From: Chinchilla lanigera
Taxonomy: Eukaryota; Chordata; Mammalia; Rodentia; Chinchillidae
Direction of reading: 5' to 3'
Length of the DNA stretch: 64,000 nt
Assembly: GCF_000276665.1 (NCBI RefSeq)
Contig: NW_004955417.1
Location: forward strand, 16,839,301 to 16,903,300
Below the pieces are notes generated by a model that saw nothing but the letters and a program-made list of their open reading frames with translations, had not been told where the DNA came from and did not search any database. The translations under genes and the position numbers were made by a program. This document shows positions 24,301 through 39,300 of this stretch, one piece after another. The stretch's first letter is position 1. Every line of letters starts with the position of its first letter.

Positions 24301-27300
24301 GGGATACTCCCTTCCTAAAATACATTACACACAGGTGACACCTGAGATATACACTGAGTGATATAGTGCAGGAACATCTGCATTATAAATATTATAGTTC
24401 CTTTTTTAGTTTTAGATGGAGAATGAAAATGAATGAACTATCCAATATTTTATCTTATTTATATTAAACACAAACATCCACATTCACACAGATTGGAATT
24501 TTTCATATTGGATTATTGGATCATAGACATTTGAAAGAACACATAGCAGAGTAGTAAGAGACTACTCCAAAGTCAGACCAGCTTGGATTTAAATGGAGCT
24601 TTATGACTGAACAAGCTGCGCAACCTTTCTAAAATTCAGTTGCTTCATCTATAAGATGATGTTAATGATTAGTGGTGACATGGTAGAATTATTGTAAAGA
24701 CTGTGATTATGCATAAGAAGAAAAACAGCACACTATCTGGCACATGGAAGACATTCAAAAGTGTTTCTTCTTATGGAAGAATCAAAGTAAAAGAGAAAAA
24801 GAAGTTTTTTAGGAGGTTTTACTTTGTAAAACATAAAAGCTTGACAGTAGACAGAGGTTAAAAAGCAGAACAGTCAATGATAGCTTATGTTCATGCATTC
24901 ATTTATTTCCTAACAAGTATGGTCGGTAGTACATTGTGTAAAACAAGGTTAAAATAATATTTTAAAATGGTAAACATGAATGATGTGGGAGATGTTAATA
25001 TGTTAATAATTTATATAAAAGTAGAAAATTATTTTGAAATAAGAGAAGAGGATCAAGGCAAGTTCTGAGTCCATGTGAATTGATAAACAGCTCTGATTTC
25101 TTGGCTTGACAGGTATCCCATGCTGGCCAGGCTTTCCGATTGGGCCGATATCCAATACACTGGCACCTACTTGGAGACTTACAGTTCAACTCTTATGTAA
25201 GAGGCTGTGCAATTCACCAGTCCTATAACAGAGCTGTTACTATCCATAACACACACCACCTTCTGGTTGAGAGGAATATCATCTATGACATCAAAGGAGG
25301 AGCATTTTTTATAGAAGATGGTATCGAACATGGCAATATTCTGCAGTATAACTTGGCAGTGTTTGTACGGCAAAGCACTAGTCTTCTGAATGATGACGTA
25401 ACACCAGCTGCATTCTGGGTGACTAACCCAAACAACACCATACGGCACAATGCAGCTGCTGGTGGCACTCACTTTGGCTTTTGGTATCGAATGAACAACC
25501 ACCCCGATGGGCCATCCTATGACCGAAACATTTGCCAAAAAAGAGTTCCTCTTGGAGAGTTCTTTAACAATACTGTTCATTCTCAAGGATGGTTTGGACT
25601 GTGGATCTTTGAAGAATATTTCCCCATGGAAACAGGATCATGTACTTCTACAGTGCCCCTACCTGCGGTCTTTGATTCACTTACTACCTGGAATTGTCAA
25701 AAAGGAGCAGAATGGGTCAATGGAGGGGCCCTGCAGTTCCATAATTTTGTGATGGTAAATAACTATGAAGTTGGAATTGAAACCAAGAGGATCCTGGCTC
25801 CTTATGTGGGAGGCTGGGGTGAAACCAATGGAGCCATGATTAAAAATGCCAAGATTGTTGGTCATCTTGATGACCTGGGAATGGGGTCTGTATTTTGCAC
25901 ATCCAAAGGCTTGGTCCTCCCATTTAGTGAAGGCCTGATGGTATCTTCTGTACAGTTTATGAACTTTGACCGTCCCAACTGTGCAGCGTTAGGAGTGACC
26001 TCCATCACTGGAGTTTGTCATGACAAATGTGGAGGGTGGAGTGCAAAATTTATTGACATCCAGTATTTCCACACACCTAATAAGGCTGGCTTTCGCTGGG
26101 AACATGAAGCTGTACTAATTGATGTTGATGGCTCACTTACAGGTAACATTATTTTTCAACTTGTGATAAAAGTGCATTGGAAACATGTTTGTGTTAACAG
26201 AGTCAAATTGCTAAAGTAGATGCCCCCAACATTACTGGTCTTACACAGCACCAGACTTTACTAATAGCTTGAAAACTGCAAGGGAGTAAACCACCAGGCA
26301 CAGATGAGACATTCTTCTCTAGAAAAGCCCCACACTCCCAGAGGCAGCCTCCAATAAGGAGGCTCTTGATTTACACTTTGAAATTTGAATTCACAGCAAA
26401 TTTTGAGCAATAATTATAGAAACATTGATCAGAAAATAATTAATTTCAGTTTTAGAATTCCTACATTTTATACTCAGTTAATTACATAGATGAGAGACTG
26501 CTTTCACGACTACTCAAATTCTCTGGCCAGCCATGCTCCATAAATATAAATTCCAGATTTATTCATATAAGCAGTGAATTCATTCTCAATATAGCCTTGC
26601 TAGAAAACAGTACTTTTTAAGAGTAAGAGTAACTGACAAGTCTGTTATTCTTTTCTTTCCAAGTTAAATTCAAAATTTAGATGTATTCATGGACTATGTT
26701 AACCCTAGAAAGAAATTCATCACACATTGTAGGTAATTCAGCTTACATTAAATTTTTTAGCATTTTAAGTCCAGAGTATGTCACATTGTCTATGAATATT
26801 TGTAGTTTCTAGAATGTAGTGTCTTTTCAAATTGTTAGTGATAAAGACATCAAAGATAGAAAGGCTGTATATGTGTGTTACTGAACAATTTCTAAGCGAC
26901 AGCTAATCAAACTGTTAGCAGTTTACTTTTGAAAGATTCTCTAAAAGATGAAAGAACATTCATCTGAATATTCATGTGGACTGAGTTCTCAACCATAGTT
27001 GATAACTCCTGTCCCCTCTTATCTATAGCTTTTAAGAGGGAGAATACTTGGATCCTGTTATATGAGCTTTGTGTAACCTTCCCTGGTTGACTTAATTCAC
27101 CTTAGGTTTTTGATATTAGTTTGCATTCACTGTAACACCTTTGCATGAGTTTTTCTTGCTTCGTGCAAACAAACAAAATATACCAAGACTTTGATTTTAC
27201 TGGTTATACAATGGATTTTTGTTTTTCTAATGTAAAATGGAAATCATTTTGGTTCTGTTCCATTCCCAGGGCACAAAGGCCACACGGTCATTCCACACAG

Positions 27301-30300
27301 TTCGTTGCTAGACCCTTCGCATTGCACTCAGGAAGCCCAGTGGAGCATTGAGTTCCCTGGCTCTGTCTGTGATGCCTCAGTGAGCTTCCACCGTTTGGCC
27401 TTCAACAAGCCTTCTCCAGTATCTCTACTTGAAAAAGATGTGGTTCTCTCAGATTCTTTTGGTAAGTGGATTCTAATCATTTAAACCACAAATTAAATTA
27501 AATTAACTGTGTTTTAGTAAACTTTTGTCATCATCTTCTTGAGTTGTTACTCAATGTTTTGAGCACTGCAAAAGTTACAATATGTGTATCAGTCAGATTC
27601 TAGGCAGGAAACAACACTTTCTTTCTTTTTTTTTTTTTTTTTTTTGGTTTTTCTCCGGAACCGGGAACTGAACTCATGACCTTGCGCTTGCCAGGCAGGC
27701 GCTTTTGCCGCTGAGCTAAATCCCCAGCCCCTGGAAACAACACTTTCTGAATGAGCATTTGGGGAGCACTGAATAAGTGTATGGACCAATATGATATTCT
27801 GTTGATCAGAACCTTCCAATCTATGGTGATTAGGATGAAGTGTCAACTTGATTGTTTGGGGGAATCTTCTGGGGATGGTGGTGCACACTTTGAGGTGTGC
27901 CTGGGCAGATCTTTGAGATACAGCCTTGGGGTTTGTGTCTCGTCTTTTCCTCCTTCCACTCCACCACTGTTCCCCTGCTCTGTTTGCCAGCCACTAAGCA
28001 GCTCTGCTGTGCTGTACCCTTCCACCAGGTCACATCTACTTTGGACAGAAACTGTGAGCAAATTAAACCTCTCTTCCATGAAGATGTGATTGTTAGATAT
28101 TGTGTCTGAGCCATGAGGAAGCTGACTAAGACACCTCCAGACCACAATATGACAGAGCAGAAAAGTTGCCAGATGTCTTGGTTACTTCTCTGTCTTTGCT
28201 GAGACAAAATATCAGAAGCCCAAAATTAAGGAAGGAAATGTTTATTTAGCTCACAGTTTGTAGGGGTTTCAGTCCGTTATCAGCTGGCTCCAAGGCAGGG
28301 CAGCATGGCACAGGGGCAACAGCTCATGGTGGCAGAAGACAGCAAAAGCAGCAAGAGCAAAAGGGGGCAAAGCAAACCTCTTTTCCTCCCTTATATTGTA
28401 TGCCAGCTCTCTGCCTACACCATCTCTGTGCCCTTCTCTTCCACAAACTCAAGGCATTTACAAAATAAGGACCCTGGCCCCTTACTGAGTTAAACTTCTA
28501 AACTTCTCAAGTTGACACAATCTATCAACCATTACAGCAAAAGACTTGGAACAAGACAGTAAAAATATACCAGTATTCTCATCCCTAAAGGCAGACATTT
28601 CTTATGTTTGCTAATTGAGATGGTATGAGGAGAGCATTTGCTAGGCTAATAGCTGCATCCTAGGTGCAGTATGGAGGTTATTCACTGGTTGATTCACTGG
28701 TTTGTACCAGTAAATACACTGGATCTGAAACATCTTTACCTGAGTAGGTTCTTTTAATTTACTGTCGTTATTCACCATGCATGTGGCATTTTCACCAGTT
28801 AAAAAGAGAGCTAATTGAAGTTGTGGTGAGAATTCTGATCTTCATATCTCTCAAATATTTTGACTGTTGTACTTATCTCTGCATTTCCTCCTCAAAGATT
28901 TGGAATTGCTTTTAGTTCATTATTGTGTTAATCAGCTTTCTGTAACTATAATGAAAACCTGAGAGAGTCAATTTACAAGGAGAAAAGGTTTATTTTGGCT
29001 CATAGTTTTGAAGTTTTGAAAGCAATGATCAATTGACCTCATTGCTTTTAAGCTTGAGGCAAAGCACTAGGTCACGGCGGGGAAGAAATGGTAGCACAAA
29101 GCCATTCACCTCCTGGCTAGAATACAAAAGAGAGAAATGAAGACACCAGAGTCCCTCAATCCCCCTTGAGAGCATTTTCTCAATAACTCAAATACCTACC
29201 AGTAGACCCGACCCCTTAAAAGCTCCACTGTCTCCCAGTAACATTTCCTGGGACCAAGCCTTTCACGCATAGGGAAGGAGGTGAGATTCCAGGTTCAAAC
29301 AATAGCAGTTATCTTGATTAGTCAGTGAAGATACATTTTCTAGAATGTCCACTTAGTCCTTCATACAGATTTTCCCTCACTTCTTTAATTGAGGAACAAT
29401 GTTGGAAATTTCCCAATTACTAAGCATGTCTATTCCTGTTACACCTGATCCCGCCTACTCTGACTAGTTCAAATCTATCTATCTATCTATCTCTCTATCT
29501 ATCATCTTTTATTATTTAATGCATGCATTTGCTCATCTATCCGGGAATTACTGATGTTCTTTGGTTTCCAGTAAAGGTTTGTTCTTGATAAACTCATCAC
29601 AAGTTGAAAATACTGGGAGCTGAAAATGCATTTAATACACCTAATATACTGAATATGATAGCTTAGTCCAGCCCACCTACACCATGCTCAGGACACATGA
29701 ATTAGCTTCCAGCTGGGCAATATCATCGAACACAAAGCCTAATTATAATAAAGTTTTTGATATTTCCCATAATTAATTGGATAAGTTATTATCATGAACC
29801 CTTGTAAAGTCCAAAAATTGTTAAGTCAAAGTATCAGAAGTCTGTCTTAGTTAAAATGTCTACAATGAATCTACTCACTGTTCTGATACACTGTAGATTA
29901 TGCAAAGTAGAAAAAGTACCAGTGAACCAAAGATCACCTAAGCAAAATCATTATATCATCATCAAGTATGGTTTTCTACATTTTCTGGGTGAATGTAAAT
30001 GATGCAGCTTCTTGATAACAATGTACAAAATTAAAATACTAAAATATAATCTGAATACATAGTAAGGAAACATGAATGTAGAAAGAAACTTTATCAGAAC
30101 CATCCAAATGTACTTTCTGTTCTCTTATAATTTTAATATTTATTATTCTTCTTTAATATATTGAAATTGCTTTCATGTTAATTTAAAATGTTATTAATAT
30201 TTCCAAATTTCCCTCTGGAGTGATATTTGAAAGGTACAGACTTACAAATTTTTGTTTGTTTGTTTTTTTCCGGTACCAAGAATTGAACTCACTACCTTGC

Positions 30301-33300
30301 ACTTGCCAGGCAGGTGCTGTGCCACTGAACTAAATCCCCAGCCCCTACAATTTAAAATAAAAGTCATGAAATCAATACAAATTAATTAAATTATAAAAAT
30401 CTATAACATGATTGTCCCAGAAACATGACACTGCAAAAATTACCAGAGTAAAATCCATCAGGACATACTAGAATTTTATTATTTTACTCCATATTATCAG
30501 AGTCTTTTATTAAGAAACTTTTTACAAAAATTCCAAGTTTTGCTCTTGTTTCAAATATAATTCTGTGTCTGTTCTCACTACAATTTGAAGAACTAGAGAA
30601 ATAACCATTAAATGGGCCATGGCCCCACTAGACTGACTGTGAGACTGAGCAAAGACCAGTGTCACCTATCCTTCGGAAGATCCCACTCTAGCTGGCTAAC
30701 CAATTTGAGCACTGTGACTTTAAAATAACCACAGATCCCTTCCAATCAGTAGTCTATACGCTGTCTGTAAATTGTCCTGGATCTGGGAAATAAGTAAGAA
30801 GCAGTGAATTTCCACTTGAGTTACTTGAGTTAGTTTCCATCCCCAAGTCCTCCATCATTTTTCTTACTAGATATAGTGTATCAAATATAATTTTTAGGAA
30901 TCCGCAAATCAATCAGCTATCATCACAGATTTCCGCAGGTCACACCATTCTGATTACTTCTCTGGCCAGTAGTTGCTGTGCTAATTAACCTTATTCTTCT
31001 ATCTGATGGTTAAGCACTGCCTCTTGCCATTTTTGGCTTCCATTATTCTTATTAAAGCTGAGAATACTAGCAACGTCATTGCTAGGAGTCTGCACCAGCA
31101 TCACCCTCATCCAGGGAAAGATGCACCATAGAGCAATTCAGATGCACCACAGAGCAATTCAAATGCACCACAGAGTGATACAAAGATTCTGTTACCACTG
31201 CTAGTCCTGAAAAGGGGAAAGGAACATTTACCGGAAGCCAGCATCAGAGGCAGCTGTTTGAAGTGGGCTGACTCACAGAAGCTGTGCCAATCATTAAGAA
31301 ATCCAAGAGTCTACCCTGTCTCACCCTCAGGAGAGAGTTGGGGAAATGCGACCTCACTTCCACCTTTCTTTTACCCTCTCTTCTCTTTTTTGTGTTTATT
31401 ACTGTTCAGACCCATCCAGAAGCTGAATCCAAGGCGGCAGGATAGGATTGCAAATAGTTAATCCTTAGAGGAAGCAAATGTGCAGCACCACTTCCATCAT
31501 CTATTATGATGTCATAAGATTTAACTTTAAAGCATTCATACTAAGGTTATGAGGTTATGAGGTTATAAGGTTATCAGGTTTCTCCCATAAATTGAGAGGG
31601 TCATATACATACAATCTGAGTAATCATGTCTACCTTCTCAGTCACTTCCTGGAGTAAACCTAGAAGTCACCACTTTTCCTCTGATACAGAGGTGTTCAGA
31701 GTGGCACAGTATCACTTAGACTTTTAGAGACTATGGTCCAATAAATCATATTTAAGTGGAGTACTTATGAATATTTTCCTTCAATTAAAACCTGGCAGGC
31801 TAAATTTAAAAATAACAAATATCAAAAATATGTTCATTCATTTAATCTAATACTTTTTTGTTTCCCATTATTGGGTCATAAAATAGTTTTTGTGATAAGA
31901 AATTTAGTAATTTAAGTGCTTTATAAGCCTAGCTAGAGTAGACTAAATATTGTTTGCATTTTACAGAACATGAGTTAAAATACGCAATTATAGGGAACTC
32001 AGAGATCTGCCACCATGTAATGATAATATATGCCTTTATTAATTTTTAAACAGAAAATATAAATGTATGACATCTCTGGTTTGTCTTTTTATTATTAATG
32101 ATGCTGATAATGGTGGCTTATGGAAGTTTTTGATTGTTAATTAGCATTGTATTTCTGAGTCTATGAGATTATAGCTCTCTTATGAAGTCCCTCTGCCCTC
32201 TTTGGCCTATTTTATTCAAGACTTAAGACTTTTATTTAATCACTAAACAATGAATGTCTACAGGGAAAAATCTGTTAACATCTCTCTGACACCAAACTTA
32301 ACACAATAGACTGCAAGCAGTGGGCATTCAATAGTATTGAATTAGATGTAATAGAGCAGATTGAAAAATATAAAAATCATTGTGTCGGGCACTTTATTAC
32401 TTAAAGATGACAGGGAAAAAATTAACTTCATAGCAAGGCAAATGACTATTTTTACTTCCTCTTCATTAAAGTCAAATAAAATTATTATTAACTACTAAAA
32501 ATTAAAAATGAAACTGTCACTTGTTTTGTCAGTGTAAACTAGGCAAATCAAAAGTTTAAAATATATATTTAGAATAGTGAGAAACACAATTTAATATAAC
32601 TTTACATATATCCTTATATACCTTTTTCTCTCAAAGCATCTCACACTTGGTGATATGTCTCAGGGGAAATATAAGTATAAAGTTAGACCAGATAACAAAT
32701 TAATTTGAGACACTTATCTTAATGTTATTACATTTTAAATCAACTTCTAAGAGTTTATATTTCAGCCCAAGATGCTTAAACCCTATGTACTCAAATTGTG
32801 TGTAGTTAAAAATGATTAAGAAAAGCATAAATCCTAAGAAAAAATGAAAATTTATTTTATTTGTGAAACACAATTATCAAGAAATGTAAGGTTAAGGTAT
32901 AATTACATCCACTAGGAAACTTTAGGGGAGTTTGGTTCTGCCAAAGTAGGAGCAAATTCTAGAGGTTCTAGAGACATTAACCAACTCTTCTATAAGTCAG
33001 CTACTGCTGCCTAAGAGACAGTCCCATTGCTCAGTAGCTTAAACGTACAGTCATTTCTTTTCCCTCACCAGTCTGAGGACTGTGTTGAGTCATCCAGACC
33101 AGTCTCAGGGGAGGCCGTGCTTCAATATGAGCATGCAGTGAGCATTCCTCCTTCCTGAGGGTTGAGCTCTGGTCACTCCACTATGCTCCACCTACAGCCC
33201 AAGGGAGCAGCTACCTGGAGCTCTTCCTGCCGTGGTACGGGCAGGAGCGGTCCTATCTCACCCAGAAGCACTTCTCAAGCCTTTGCTAGTGTCACTTCTG

Positions 33301-36300
33301 CTAAGGTCCCGGTGGCCAAAAGAAGTCATTCCGTGTCAACAGAGCAGGAAAGTCTACTTTGTCCCCAAGGAGAAGAGGAATAAATACTTCCTGAACAATA
33401 ATGTGACCAACTATTATTTTTCCCATGTTTTTCACTGATTTTGTTACTGCAAGTTTTTAGTGCCTCTCTTCAGGAACCTTTTAGAACTCACAGTAACTCA
33501 TCATCCTAGTGAAACTGTTTCCCCTTGATCCTGGAAATTTCTTTTACAATTTTCAATAGAAAATGAATGACAAAGGTTTTTATAATAGTCTCCTAAAATT
33601 TTAAGATCAGTTATTAATCTTACATAAAATCTAACCAAAATCACAGACAGGGAAAACAAAGGGAAAGAAAAACTAGAGGCAATTTATTAAAGGCCTTTTC
33701 TTCATGCTGTCAGAGACCTTTTCACATCTTGTGCTGAAGCCATCAGGTCCTTGCTCCAGCCAAAAGCATAATGGAATTATATAATTTTTCCCAGGACATG
33801 TAGGTCGGCTTCCAAGTTTCTTGTCCACAAAATTTATGCCTAATGGCCAACGTTAAGAAGCAAGAGGACCAGGTATAGCCTAATTCCTTAAGTGCTCTAA
33901 GTCAAAACTTCATCAAAGACAATAACAGTATTTATTACTAAAAATTAGTATTGTTATGTAGATTTCAATTAACCTAAAAGATAGGGGAGGCAAATAATCA
34001 GAACTTATGTGTACATACATTGGAAATCAAAACCAATGAAGAATTAAGTTCTTAAAGAATGGAAATAAAATTAAGTTTAAGTCAGTGATATTTAAGGAGC
34101 TATATTAATATATTTAAGCACTTTTGTCTTAGTAGTTGTAATTATCATCATGTATTAATTGTACTTTTTCTTAAGGAGTAAAGTCTCCATCGCAATTTAA
34201 AATACCAAGTGATGAGCCATTCTGTGTTCTAGTTAAATGTAATATTAAACTTTTAAGGCTTTCAGTTAAAGACACTTTGAGCATAGGTGATGAAATGCTT
34301 GTTAAGAGGCTTGCATAGACTAAACCTGTATTTATAATTTCACTTGTTCATACAAGGAAGAATTTCATAAAGGTAGAAATTACTAGCATTTGTTTGTCTT
34401 ATGTTCTTCTCCAGGCACAAGCATTGTTCCCTTTCAGAAGAAACGACTGACTCACACGTCTGGCTGGATGGCATTGATTCCAAATGCCAATCACATTAAC
34501 TGGTATTTTAGGGATGTGGATCACATCACCAACATATCGTATACGTCAACATTCTATGGATTTAAGGTAAGCGAAGAGCTGTAGAATCTATTGTCTACAC
34601 TCTCCTCCTTACTCATATGCATTATTGGGCCCAGCAGGCCCTGCACGCTTCCCATGACCCACTCCCTACCCCAGAAATAAGCCCAAAGAACCTCATTGGA
34701 CAGTCAGGAGTAAGCAAACGTCCCACCACATTCCCCATAATATAATACTTGTGTCCTTGTTACCAATGCCACAAAAATAACTTCCTCTTATTGTTTATGA
34801 TGTCTCAAACACCACGTAAGGGCTTATTTTCATGAATGAACCGAAACATCCAGAAAAGTATATTTAAAAAACAATGCTTTCATTTCCATCACATATCCCT
34901 ATCTGATTTGATTTGATTTGATTTATTTGTTTATTTATCTGTGGTGCTGGGACTCAAACCCAGGGCCTTGTACGTACAAGGCAAGAGTTCTACCATGGAG
35001 CCACATCCCCAGCCTAATTTTAATACTATATGAATGTTTACTTTCTATTTTTGAAAAGAAATAAAACTCTGTAAATGAAGAGAAAATTCTTTATGGCTTA
35101 ACTCATCCCATTCCCCATTCTCCATTCTAATGGTAACTAGTATCCCAAATTGGATGTTTTCTTTTCATATTTGTTCTTCTGCTTATATTACATATTTGTA
35201 CAGCCCCTACTCTATAGAATATTGTTTTAAATATTTTCAAACATTATAAAAATGAAACATTCCCTTTAAGTTCATGCTCACTTACATATAAGAAGTAAAT
35301 GTGTTTGTGAGTGTGTATGTACATACAGAGAGAACAATAGAAACAGAGAAATCTTTTCACTGCCTCACTCTTAGAGCTCACGTTATTGCCAGAGACTGTA
35401 AAATGTTAATAAACATTTAAATGCAAAATAAAAAATAAATCAAAACTAAACCTTTTTTTGTGACACAACATAGGAGCTAAATGATATGTCATTAAAATTA
35501 AATGTATATTACACACAGTGTTAATATATAAAGCAAGTCTCATTTTTCTGTGAACTTTTATAGGAAGAAGACTATGTAATTATATCACATAATTTCACCC
35601 AAAGTCCTGATATGTTTAGTGTTATTGACATGAGGAATGGCTCCTCAAATCCACTGAACTGGAATACTAGCAAGAATGGAGACTGGCATCTTGAAGCAAA
35701 CACTAGTACTCTATATTACTTGGGTAAGAATTTATCAGTCAGAAGTGATTATTTCATCCAATGCTTTGTCATAAGTGTGAGAAAATAGCTTAGTGTGTTA
35801 TATAGTGCCCTGTATTGGTAGTACTTGATAAATATTTGTTGAATGAAATTATTAGAGACTAAATTTTTATCAGGAAAGACTGAGTTTAATTAAATTAAGA
35901 ACTGACAGTTTATTTTTGGAAATAACATCAACATCCTACACATGGTCCTGATAATTTTGTTTATAGTCTACTTTGTTAGAGAGGCCTAAATTCAATTCGC
36001 AGTACCTAAAAGAAAAATCACTGAAATTGTTTCTGGAAAAATTATGTGTAATTATAAGCCTAAATAACTCTTTCACTGCTAACCTCATTTTAAAACCCAC
36101 CATGTTAATTTTTATGATTTTTAGTCAAAAGATTCCTCAATTATATAATTCCTCAATTATATAATTCCTAATTATAACAAGAAAGAAAGGACATGAGTAC
36201 AGCGTAACCCAGTATATATTTTCTTCCCATTTTTGTTGCTTAATTAATTTTTTTTTGTCTTTTTTGAGATAGGGTCTCGCTATGCAGTTCACGGTGGCCT

Positions 36301-39300
36301 TGAGCTCACTTGGTAGCCCAAGCTGGTCTCAAACTCACAAAGATCCTCTTGCCTCAGCCTCCCGAGCACTGGGATTATAGGCATGTGCCACCACGTCTGG
36401 CTTGTTTAATTATTTTTAAACAAGAAAAATATATTAGAAAAGATTGAAATGAAATTCCAAAGCATTCATTTTTGTTAAGATAGCTTGACTATGTCTGTTT
36501 TTTAATGAAACATATGTTTTGTTGGAATTTCTCCATGCCTGGTCCATATATTTGACTTATACCAAGTTTCTATCTAAAGAATATTTTCCAAAATGTCATG
36601 ACTATTTTTACATTCAAGTACTTTGATCATCACGCTAATTTAAACCACTTTTGCTTTGCGTTCAGTGTCAGGAAGAAGTGATCTTCATCAGAGCCAGTCC
36701 ATTTCTGGGACCCTGGATCCTGATGTGAAAGATGTTGTTATTAATTTCCAAGCCTACTGTTGCATTCTTCAGGATTGCTTTCCTGTCCATCCCTCATCAA
36801 GAAAACCAATTCCCAGGAAAAGGCCAGCCACTTATACGTATGTAGGTCTTTTGTAGTTACTATCCTTGATAACTCAACATACTTGTTCTTGACATAATCC
36901 CTTCTTTTCTTAACAAGTGTCATCACTTTCTGTATAATAACCATCATGGCTGAATCTCATAAAACAATTTATTTCATTTTCTTAAACTCATGTGTAGGAC
37001 CTGAGAGAAACTCTCCCTACCTGGATCTTGGTAAGTGAGGGAGGATAGTCTGGAGATAGGGCTGGAGACAGGTAGAAGTCAGACCATTCAGAGCATGTGC
37101 CGGTATTAGAAATAAGGGAAAACTTTCAGTGATGTTAAGCTAAGAAGTCACATACTCCAAATTACATTTCAAGAAGATCACTTTTGCAACTCTGTCATGT
37201 GCAGTGGTGCACACCTGTAATCTCAACTACCTGAGAGGCTGAGGTAAGACTGCAAGTTTGAGATTGGCCTGTGTAACTTAAAGACACCTTGCCTCAAAAT
37301 AAAATTTTCAAAAAGAATCTGAATATGTAGCTTAATGTTAGAGAGGCCTAAATTCAATTCGCAGTACCTAAAAGAAAAATCACTGAAATTGTTTCTGGAA
37401 AAATTATGTGTAATTATAAGCCTAAATAACTCTTTCACTGCTAACCTCATTTTAAAACCCACCATGTTAATTTTTATGATTTTTAGTCAAAAGATTCCTC
37501 AATAATGCAATTTAGTAATACAGATATGCAATGAAAGTACACATTTTAACTAAAGTTTATATTGACCTTTTTATAGAATTCTGGTGCTAGTGTCGCAGAA
37601 ATTTTATTAATTTTTCAACTGCATCAGGAAAACAAACTCTGAGAATGAATATTTCCCAATAAGAAAATATCATCAGTTTTATAATTACATCCTTTACAAT
37701 ACTTTGCATTAAGAGGTAGCCCCTGAAGCTCATAGTGGTGAGAAGATTAAGGCTGTCTCTCTTCCAATTCACTTTCTATATTTATTTAAATTGAACACAG
37801 CCTTCATCCTGGATGCAGACCTACAGAAGGAAATTCTCTACAATGGAATGAAAAATTCTACATGTGATTTGTGTCTGGAGAATAGTTTACTAATTACTCG
37901 TATTGGCTTATCTTTTCAGTGAAATTATCACCTATCCAACTGACATTCTGTCCTTCCTGAAACACCTTCTATAATGCTTCATACATCCTAAGGAGATGCT
38001 CATTAAATATGCAGAGATAATAGTCAATGGAAATATATTTTCTTCTTGTTTCAGTTTATGGTCAAATCATTCTTTCTGGCAATCATCTCAGGAAAATAAT
38101 TACACTGTACCTCACCCCGGAGCACGTGTGGTTATTCCTGAAGGTAAATGTACAAATATACATGGATACAAGGCTTGTGTTTCTGTAACATTAGTGCTGT
38201 GACAGGATGCATGCCCCTGTAGTTAAGCTTCCACTTTTGTTTTGCACACCTTGGGGAAAGAGCCAAGGTGAAGATACAGACTTCATCATGATATCCCGGA
38301 CACAAAATACAGCCTCCTTGGTTTTATGTAGGTTTAAGCCTGATTGTAGCAATAACATAAACTGGGTGTGGTAGTCCACGCCTCAGTTACATCTACTCAG
38401 GAGACTGAGTCACGAGAATCGCTTGTGTGCAGGAGTCCAAGCCCAGCTTGAGCAACATAACAAGGCCTCATGTCAAAGAGGAGGAAAAAAATCACAATAG
38501 CATATTTTCCAGGAAAGACGGGACTCATTCGTTATGTGGGAAGATGGATCAATACCAGGGCTCACTGCAAAGCTTGTCTCTGGTTTGTTGGTAGACTGCA
38601 ATCTGGGTTGTATTTCTTAAAGTACTGTTTTGTAGGGACGTGGATTGTAGCTGACACAGATTTGCCACCAATGGAAAGACTCATTATCTGGGGAGTTCTG
38701 GAACTAGAAGATAAACCCAGGGTTGAAGCTCCGGGGCCCTCTTACAGAAGAGTTGTTTTGAACGCTACCTACATATCTGTGCAGGTAAGAATGAGGTCTT
38801 AGAATGCTGGTCCTTATTCATCAAAGTCTGAGAGGTAGATTTATTGAAAGAATATTAAGAAAGCATTTTCCATTGGTTCGTGTGAAAAACAGCACTGCTA
38901 TAGCTCATGAAATGAGAGGCTCAGGTAAATACAACCTACTTCCGCTCTCAACTTTCCATAAGGAGTAACTATCAAGATAACTCCGAAGTGTAAGATTTTC
39001 CCAGTTGCAATTCTACTTAAAATGTTTATATTGTTTTTCGTTAAAGCTAAACAATGAGCTTGTTCCAACAATGAATCCTTAGGAGTTTGGGGAAAGCATT
39101 TAAAAGAATTTAAATCCTTTTTTAAAAGAATACAAACAGTATTTCTTAACACAAATGAATATAAATTGAATTATGAAAGCAGGGGTGAATGAATAAAATG
39201 TTTTAATTATTTGGAACAATCACCTCATTCTTTCAGAATGGGTCTTGAACACGTGAACTGCTTAATCACTTTAATTGTTCTGTCATCATTTATTATTGTT

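Larger units (their letters stand above)
22633..25112 (+). other. Intron 13
   Basis: 2.5 kb with an L2 relic split by an L1 3' end, a polypurine tract and a MIR relic. Confidence 0.75.
27462..34414 (+). other. Intron 15
   Basis: 7 kb. ID-like SINEs at 27623 and 30256, MaLR LTRs between 27820 and 29301, a (CTAT)n run, a 21-base minisatellite, then mostly AT-rich unassigned sequence from 31600 to 34400. The block at 33000-33400 is less AT-rich and looks like an old transposon I cannot name. Confidence 0.7.
35724..36665 (+). other. Intron 17
   Basis: 942 bases. Holds a MIR 3' scrap near 35800-35850, copy 1 of a 168-base duplication, a short TTATATAATTCC repeat and an antisense B1. Confidence 0.75.
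36838..38054 (+). other. Intron 18
   Basis: 1.2 kb with a B1-ID composite SINE and copy 2 of the 168-base duplication; otherwise unassigned. Confidence 0.75.

Noticed and set aside
25179..25586. 135-codon minus-strand frame
   Set aside because: Antisense shadow of exon 14, whose sense frame is conserved.
31119..31181. CRISPR-like regular repeat
   Set aside because: Units are directly adjacent with no spacers; this is a minisatellite in a mammalian intron.
33150..33400. Short exon-like frames in intron 15
   Set aside because: No PKHD1L1 match, no paired splice sites in phase; probably an old transposon.
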